Shown: piece after piece, positions 48,501 through 57,500 of the stretch | How positions within the stretch are numbered: the first letter of the stretch is position 1 | How the letters are laid out: the number at the start of each line of letters is the position of its first letter | Origin: Clostridiaceae bacterium | GTDB taxonomy: Bacteria > Bacillota > Clostridia > Christensenellales > CAG-917 | Direction: 5' to 3' | Assembly (NCBI GenBank): GCA_031289315.1 | Contig: JAITPR010000031.1 | Coordinates: 1-64,000, forward strand | Length of the DNA stretch: 64,000 bases | The notes under the pieces: model-generated | Told to the model about the DNA's origin: nothing | Databases searched by the model: none | The model's input: the letters and a program-made list of their open reading frames with translations, nothing else | Translations under genes and position numbers: made by a program

Positions 48501-51500
48501 CCCGCCGAAGTATAAGGAAGGCGCGCTTTACGTCGACCTTTCCAGTTGGGGCTTGCCTAAGATTAAGCTGGCGCCCATAACGGCGTTCATGGGTCTTTTA
48601 GGCTTGAGTGCGTCGGAGGGGCTAAGCTCCGCGGACGTAAACGACGCGGACACCTTAGACCGCGACCCGTTGGCTTTGCCTACCGTCGTAGACTTATTGC
48701 TTGAGTTGTCGCGCTTAGAATTAAGCTTTGATAAGTCGCTTATAGACGGGATTTTGGATCTTGCTAACGTAAGCGTAATGAGCATTCTCAACGGCTTAGC
48801 GGAGTCGCTTGGCTCCACCCTGCCTCGCGACTTCGAAATGGAACTTTTGGACTTGAACGCGTTGAGCGCAGTGGTAAGCTTCGGCTTAGGTATCGACCGC
48901 ATAACGCTTGCCGGCAACCTTGACAACATAGGGCAAGGTTTCGAGTTGGCGGTAGACGACATCGGTGTGTCCTTTACGGAGCGCTACGTCGACACCAAAC
49001 AGATTGTCGCGGACGACGAGGCGGGCGAGTACGGCGGCGTGATTATTACCAGCGTAGCCGACATGATATTCGCTATCATAGAGGGCATCGACTTAGACCT
49101 GTCCATACACCTTGACAAGCGTACCAAACAAAACTATACGGTGTTGAACGGCGATTGGGGAGCGATAAGCTACAAGAACACCGACCTCACCTTGCAGATT
49201 AACAAGGATCAAAACAACGCCATCTATATAAACATAGGCAGCTATCACCCCGATCGCGCCAGCATGGCGTCCAACAGCACCCGCTACGACATAGCGCTGT
49301 GGCTTGCCGACTACATAATTTGGGCGGACCCGCGCAGCTTACTGGGTCAGGGTCTTCACGATTTGTTGGACGGCTTAGGCTTCTTGTTTGACTTGCTGGG
49401 CGCCAACAACGTCGATTCCGGCAGCTTGTTCCCGATAGACTTCTCGTCGCTCATATCCGAATTTATAGGCGGATACCGGCTTGACGACATTTTACGAGGT
49501 GCTTTTGGCGGCTCCGATTCGTCCGCTTCCGCCGCCGAAACCGCGCTTACCGCAACGGACGACACCGCTTCCGCAAGTAAAGTAACCAACAACAATCCCG
49601 CGTTGGATATTCTATCCGCAATTACGGGTGGTAAGGGCTTTAGTGTCGACTTTATTTTCGGGCTTATTGAGGGTATCACGTGGAACCTTTGGAACCCCGA
49701 CAACTACGAGTGGGTGGACGCCGCCGGCAAGCATCAGGTATATACCGACCCGCTCACCTACGGCGACGGACAAAACCTGACGCCGGAGTCGCGCCAAGCC
49801 TTGACGCGTTACAGCTCGCTGTCGCTTGAGTTGAACCCCGAAGCGGTAAACAACATAATAATATCACTAGTATCCTTGTTATTGGGGCAAGTGTTGAATA
49901 TAACGCAACTCACCCCGTATGCTACTCCGCCGGTTATAGGCGAGATGTACCACGAGTTCAACAACAGTGTTCAGGGCGATATCTCTAATGGACACTATGC
50001 TAAGTCATATCACAATTACGTTATGATAACCGCCGCAAATTACGACACCTATCGCCGAAACTATATAGAGGCATGGCGCGACATCATGGAGCATGTCGTT
50101 GCAGAGGCAAACAATGGCTTATGGGGTTCCCTACTTAACGGTGCAATCAACGACCTGCTAGGCGGTGCTTTGGATACCATTAATGATGTAGCTAACTTCT
50201 TCAACAACGGAGAAGATATTACCGACTTATACATGTTGGTAGCGTGGCTTGAAAATTTCCTTAGCGGCATTGACGCTATATCCACCATACTTCCGAACAC
50301 CGGTTACTGGTTGGGTACTATAGTTCCGTTCTGGTTGACGGCGGAGAAGTGTGAGCCGGATAAATACTGGTTGCAGTACTATCCGTATCAGCACGGCGTG
50401 TTGAGAACCGACCAAGCCGTGTTGCTTGCCGGCGGTCCCGCCAGAGTAAGCGCGTTAACCGATATAAACATGCGCGTATACGTCAAGAAGGGCGACCTCT
50501 ACGTCACGCCGACCGCGGCTGAATTGGCGACTATAAACGCCGCTATAAAGGCTAATACCGGCATAAGCGCCTCCGCGCTAAAAAATGCGACGAACTTAGA
50601 CCTATACGTAAAGAACGGCGCAAGCTTGACTATTTACGTCGACCGCCTTGCCGAACAAGAGGTAAAACAAATCGACATAAAACTCGGTCACGAGTTTAAA
50701 GTACACAACCCCAGCACCGGCTTAAAGGGCTACGGTTCGGACAATACCGGCGGAACTAACGCGGCCAACCAATGGGAAAGAATAACCATTGTCAATAACG
50801 GAATAGGCTTCCGTCCCGTGTCCGGCGTGCAAGACGCCTACGGACAGGTGGCGAAAAACCAAAACAACCTTAAAAACGGCATCGACGTTGCCGACCCGTT
50901 CAACGCTTTGGAGATAAAACCCGAGGTTCTGCTTGACGGCGATAAATTCCCGCAACGAATAGGTACGACGTTCTTCGACGGAGGCAACTCAAAGGGAACC
51001 GGCAGTACGTACACGAAAGGCGGCGGTATGCAGATACTCTACGATACGTCGAACGTGGACTTGACGCCGGGCGTAACTAGCTATATAAACGGCTATGTGC
51101 AGAATATTCTCTACGTCGCGGTACCGGTTAAGGTATCAAACGATTGGGCGTTCGAATACGTGACGCAGTTAAACGGCGACCCGATTTCCATAGACGGAAC
51201 CACGGGTGTTACCAGTCTGCCGAGCAACGTAATAGTAGGCTTTGCCAACGGCGCAACCAAATATTTCTCAACGAGCGGCGCCGGTACGGAAATAACGCTT
51301 CCGGACGGCAAAAAGGTCAAGGCGGACGGTACGCTGATATGGGATAACGCCCTATACCGCATACTTGCGGCGGATAAGTATAAGCCTTTCGCGGACTATG
51401 CGCCGGGAGAGCTAGAAAAAGCTTCCTTAGGCGACTACGCGGGCGGTACTTATATAGCGCTGTTCAGCTATCAAGCGGGTACCTCCGCGAAAATACGAGC

Positions 51501-54500
51501 GGAAGTCAAAATCGACGTGGCGGTGCGCAAGGTTGCGACGCTGTCACCCGATGCCTTCTCGTTCAACTCCATGACTTACGACGGCACTATGCGGGTTTAT
51601 TCCCCGTCGGCGGCGACAAAGGACGTAAACGGCAACATAATATCCGTTACCGAGTTGTCCAACGCTAAGGACATAATAGCCTATTTCGAGGGCTATAGGG
51701 CGTCCGCGTCGTATACGGTAAACGGTGTTTCCGTACCCAATGTGGGCGTACGTTACAGCAACGGAGTTTACGGTTACTTGAGCGTCGAATGGGATTTGAC
51801 GGAACTAAGGAAGATAGTCGGTGCGGACGGTTGGTCTCCCGATAAGGGCTTGTGGTGTACGGTAACGGCTAAGGTAGGCGGCAAGGAGAACAGCGAACAG
51901 ACGTTCTACGACATCGTTGTAACCATGCAGGCGCGCATACCCATAGAGATAAACTCCTCCACGATTAAATATAACCCCTACGCGGTAAATGGCGGGTTGG
52001 AGAGCTTCTACAACATACAAGTTAAATATGACGTAGGCTATGTGCCTTACGTTGCGGCTAACCACGACGGTTTGACGGTGTACTACTTAAGCGGCTCCTC
52101 CATGAGAAAGGCGACGGCGTTGCAAAGAGAAGCCGGCATAAGGCTGTTCGTAAGACCTTACGACAACGGCTTGACGACCACCCTTTCGACAAGGCTTTCG
52201 CTCATGGGCAGAAAGGTTTCCGTAGTAAAGTATGCCGCGAACGGCACGGAATCGACGGTTACCTCAATCGACGGCAAGGACGTCTACGTCAAGTACGCGA
52301 ACGGCAAGGACATAATAGTCATTAAAGGCGCGGACGGCAAGGAAACCGTAATAGCTAAGGATACCACCGACGGGCTTGATTTGAAAATCAAGTACGAGGT
52401 CGTGCCCTTGTCTGCGGTACTCACGCCGGAGTTTTTGGAGCAAGCCGGTTATAACGGCTCCGGACATCTCAGGGCATACCTGCTGTTCGGCGGCGCAACC
52501 AACTCGTGGTGGTACCGCGAGCAGCAAATAGAAATAGAGGTTACGCAAAAATCAGTGCGCACCTTTAACGTCGCCCTTAGCGACTCGTTCAACCCGCGTT
52601 GGTACGAAACGCCCGCGTTCTCATTGGTCAGCGCATTGTTCTCCGACAGCAGCAACGCCGACGTAATTCCGGATTGGTCGACGCTCACTTATCATGTAAG
52701 ATACGACCAAACGCTGCACGGCGCGATACCGGAAGGCGCGACTACCACGGCTACGGGACACAAGCTTTACTCCTACGACAGCTCTTCGCACAGATATGTG
52801 CCGGCTGTGGCGGGAGCGGGACGTTCAACCCTATTCGTACGCGATTTCACGGAATACAGAGCGGAGTTATACGGCGGAGCGGTGCTAAAAGGCGGTGTCT
52901 ACGTCACGTCGAACGGTTACGGGCTTTACACCCGCAATGCGGACGGCACATATATCCCCGCGACCTCCTTGACGGGAACAATCTACATCAAGAACGCAAC
53001 GGCGTTTAAATTCTCCACCATTACCGCTTACGCTACCGTGGAAATCGACGTACCGGGAACGGGCGGTTCGGTTGGCGGCAAGCAAGAGATGAGGGTAATG
53101 ATAAGCTCCTCCCGCGTGTCCGATGTGGAAGTCTACTTTGATTTCGCCGGCACTACGCCCGCATACAGCGCACTGCCTAACGTATACGTGTTCAACCCGT
53201 ATCTAACCTCGTTTGACAACCTCTTTGCGTCCTCCTTTGTGAACGGCACCTATTCGGGTGCAAACGGCAAGCAGGTTTTGGTAAGGTACAAGGTGGAAAA
53301 CGGCGGCATATTAGAAACTAAAACCGAAGTCATGCGCGTGGATAGTTGGTACTACGACGCGCAAGCGTTACGCGACGGCGACACCGTGTATGCTTGGATA
53401 GGCTCCGAAAGAAGCACTATAACGGCGGACTTCCTCAACTATACGGTGAGGTTCGACAACGCGGACGTAGGCACAACCGACAGACCTTACAATGAATTCG
53501 TCGACAATATTCAGACGAATCATCCGACGGTCACGGTGATTTGGTCCAACGGCTCACAAAACGATTATTCCGTTGAGTGGTCGGGAAGCATAAACCTTGA
53601 CGCGGCGAACAAGTTCACGCTTACCGGTACGGTCGACTCCGGCATAGCCTCTCCCGCCAAAACGATCGTGTTCAACGAAAGCTTTGTAAAGAGCGGCGAT
53701 TACACGTTGCCGGTCACCGGAGTTACGGTCACAAACCCGTACCTGCAAACAATAGAGAGTGTCACGGACGCGGCGTTCGTAGGCGTTCTTCCCGCCGGGC
53801 TGTCCTATGTCTTTAATAGCTACGACGCAGGCTCCGGACGCGCTACCGTCACCGTAAACGGCAACCTCTACAGCAAGGCGTACACGGTACCCGTAACCAT
53901 ATCGAGCGTTTCGGTAACAGACATAGAAGTCATTCTTCCCGTGTTGGAAAACGACGTTCCTGTGAGCAAAACCGTAAACCTTTTAGGTAGCGTCACGGTG
54001 GCGTACACGGCGTTCTCTGCTCCGGCAACCGCCGCCGTCGTCAAGTTCTCAAACGGCGAAACAAGAAACGTTACGCTGACATGGCAAACCGGGACGTTCT
54101 CCGGCAACAGCTTCCGCAGGAGCGTAAGCATAGCCAAGATAGGCGAAACCGCGTTCCCGACTACCGGCGGAGCAACCTTCGCGTTGCTTTCGGATAGCAC
54201 GACCGTTACCATAGACATAGTTAACCCCTATACGCAAAGCTTAAGGCAGCGCGTAAACAAGGTGTTGGATGCAACGTTCACCGAAGCGCAAACCGCCGTA
54301 AGCGGCTATAACGCCGTCGCGGGTACCGCAAACGTGGCGTTTACCAAAAACAATTACACCAAAACCTATGTGGCGGAGGTAAAGCTGCCCGCTACCGCGG
54401 TAACCGTTACGGCGGTTAAGGTGAACGGACAAGACGTAAAGTCGGGTGCCTACAGCTACAACGCGTACGCGACGGTTCCCACGACGGCAACGGTTGAGTT

Positions 54501-57500
54501 CTCCAACGGCAACACGCAAAGCTATACTATAAGCTGGTCGGCTAACTACGACTACAACGCGGATAAGACAAGCTTTAAGAGAAATCTGACATTCACGCAA
54601 CTAGCCATAGATGGACAGTCCGCGGTAACGGCAATGGCGGCAATCAACGGTGTAGTATTCAACGTAACCGACGATCTGCAGTTCACCGCCCGCGTAAAGA
54701 ACTACTTCACGCAGTCCCTATCCCCGTCGAACGGTACGCTCACATGGACGGGCGGCACCGGAGTGGTCGCCGGTGATATAAGCGTCAGCTACACACACGG
54801 CTCCTCCTCGAACGGAACGGCGGACATCACCGTTACCAAAGGCGGCTATTCTAAAACCTATACGGTTAGCGTAACCGTGGACGGCGTATATATCGCCGAA
54901 ATAACAATACCCGGCAACGGCACCTACGCCGTAACGGACAACAACGGCGTCAAGGGCATTGTGTACCGCAACGCGCCGTTTGCACAGGACGTAAGCTTGA
55001 GGTTCAGAAAAATTTCCGACGACAGCCTTGCGGAAGCCAACGACACCGTAACCGCCAATATCGAATGGGGCGTAATGATGTTTGACGCAGACGGAATTCT
55101 GTCAAAAAACGTAGTCGCGACGTCTAGCACGCTTAGAAGCGGTTCGGTAAATCTTAGCACGGAGGTCTATGCCTACGCCGTACTGTTGAGAAACGCGGTT
55201 AAGGACGTACAGTGGACAATCGACGCGCTTGACAACAACTCCGTGCTTACGCTGTCGGTTAACGAATATACTGTCACCGGCGGCGGTTTGGAAATAAGGC
55301 TGGCAAGCGCTCCCGCGCCCGCCGGCGTAATATCCGTACAAAACCGTACCGTCGTTGTGACGGCGGCAACCAAAGCCGATTCCACTTTGGACGGCTACGA
55401 CATAAGCAAGATTATAGAGGTGTCTTCGAAGGGCGTATCGTCGCCGGAAGCGCTGGTCAAGCTTAATGCGGACGGATTCATAATCGCGGGTACAATGAGA
55501 GTGAGCGTCATAGAGCGTACACCCGTAACCGTGACCTACACCGTAAACGGCGAAGAACATACGCTGTTACGCACGCAAACCGGCGCCAAGGTCATGTCCG
55601 ACATCGTGTTCATAGACAACCCGTATCTGTTCGACTCCGACCACGGCGGTACCAACTACAGCCTTGCCAAAACCGTCACCGTTACCTTTGAGGGCGGAGA
55701 AATTAAACAAATGCCTATCTATTGGTACATCTGCGAAGAAGTGGAAAGAACCGTGGGTACCGAAAAGGTAAAGGTATGGGAGTGGAGTTCCGTTCCCGCC
55801 TCGTTTACCGCTAGAGTCGGCGCTATCTTGAGAGTTTACGGTGTGTTGGGCGACAGCACGGGCGTAACCTTGACGGGCGCTCCGAACGACGTAACCGTGA
55901 CGGACAATAACGGAGGAAAGCACTTCGCTTACTCCGCGCTCATAAGGCTGCCGTCTGTGGCTCTTAAGCTTTCCGATATCGACTTCGGCGTCGGTTATAA
56001 CTTCACGTTCTACCCGTATCCGAACCCGAACGACAGCACGCAAGACGCTTTCGACATTGCCAACTACCCCGACTTCGTAACGCTTAAGGGCTACAAGAGC
56101 ATAGACGGCGGCGACTTTAAATTACCCGCGGTTTGGGACTTGAGCGGTCTTGTGTACACCTACAGAGGCGGCACGGGACACGTTACCGTAACACTCGGCA
56201 ACGAGGTAGGCGGCTATCAAACGCTGTCCGTACCCGTCACCATCGTTGAGCAAAGCTTTATCGCTCCCGTGTACGGCGCCCTAGACGACGGATACGAGTT
56301 TGCTAAGGCAATCGGCATGGAAGGCGGAGCGTTCTCCGGCATGTCCAAATACGCAGTACAATACAACGCGTCGTTGCATGCGGGCAAGACGGTATTCGTA
56401 CTCATGCCGGTAACGGTCAATAAGGGCAACAACGTCTACGAAACCGTTAAGGTGTGGACGGAAGCCAAGCCCGATCAGATTGCCGACCCGGCAATGGGCG
56501 GCAGCCTTTTCGTGAGAAGCGACCTATACGGCTTTAACCCGTTCGTTTCCTACGGCGTAGAGGACAACTATCCGTCCGAAGCGTACGTGGTGTTCTTCAA
56601 CGGTTCCGAATATGTGATGAGCGAAATGAAAATGAAGCTGTCATGGAATTTGAACGCCGTAACCCCGACCTACGCCGGTGGCGACTTCAGAGCAAACGTC
56701 ACGGTTGGCGGCGAATATTACGTCGGTAGCTTTGTGAACGGCATAAAGGTTAACGGCACCTCCGCCGGAGCGCAAACCTTCGCTCAAAACGTGACCTACT
56801 ACGACAGAACGATAGTGCAAATCTCCACCGACCTGCTAACTTCCATGACCTATGCGGATTACTGGGCGGCGGTGGCGTCAAACAACACCTCCGTAGAGAG
56901 CATGATTAAAACCAACTACGGCAGAGATCGCATCGACGCGAAGCTCACCGCAAGCAACTTCTTGATTACGGATGCGACGGAAGGCATTGGCGATATTACG
57001 TGGATTAACCCGTACCGTCTGTCCGGCACCAACCTGTATCTGTCCGATACCTCGTCTAGCACTAAGGTGTACGTGCGTATCCCCGACGGAAACGGCAACT
57101 ATGAGGTTGTTGAATACAGCTTAGGTAGCAACAAGTTCAACCTGCTTTGGAATATGAGTTCCTACCGCCCGATGTACACCGGCGAGGACGCCAAGGTTAC
57201 CGCGGCGCTCACCACCGCACGCGGCGGCACACAAGAAATAATATTCAACCTGCCCGTCATGAAGATGACCGCGAACAGAGTGGATATACCTCTCCCCAGT
57301 GGTGGCGGTTCGCAATATCTGTGGAGCAGTCAAGTTGCCGCTAGCAGAGTAAACAGCACGTGGACGGTTAACCCGTATGCAGATTACGATATGTTCACCG
57401 TACCCAACGCCGGTTACAAGCTTACGTTTGCCAGAAGCTTGCGCGGCGCCGCCCAAACCGTGTATTCCATGGAATTGCCGTATTCGGTCGTCACATTGCC

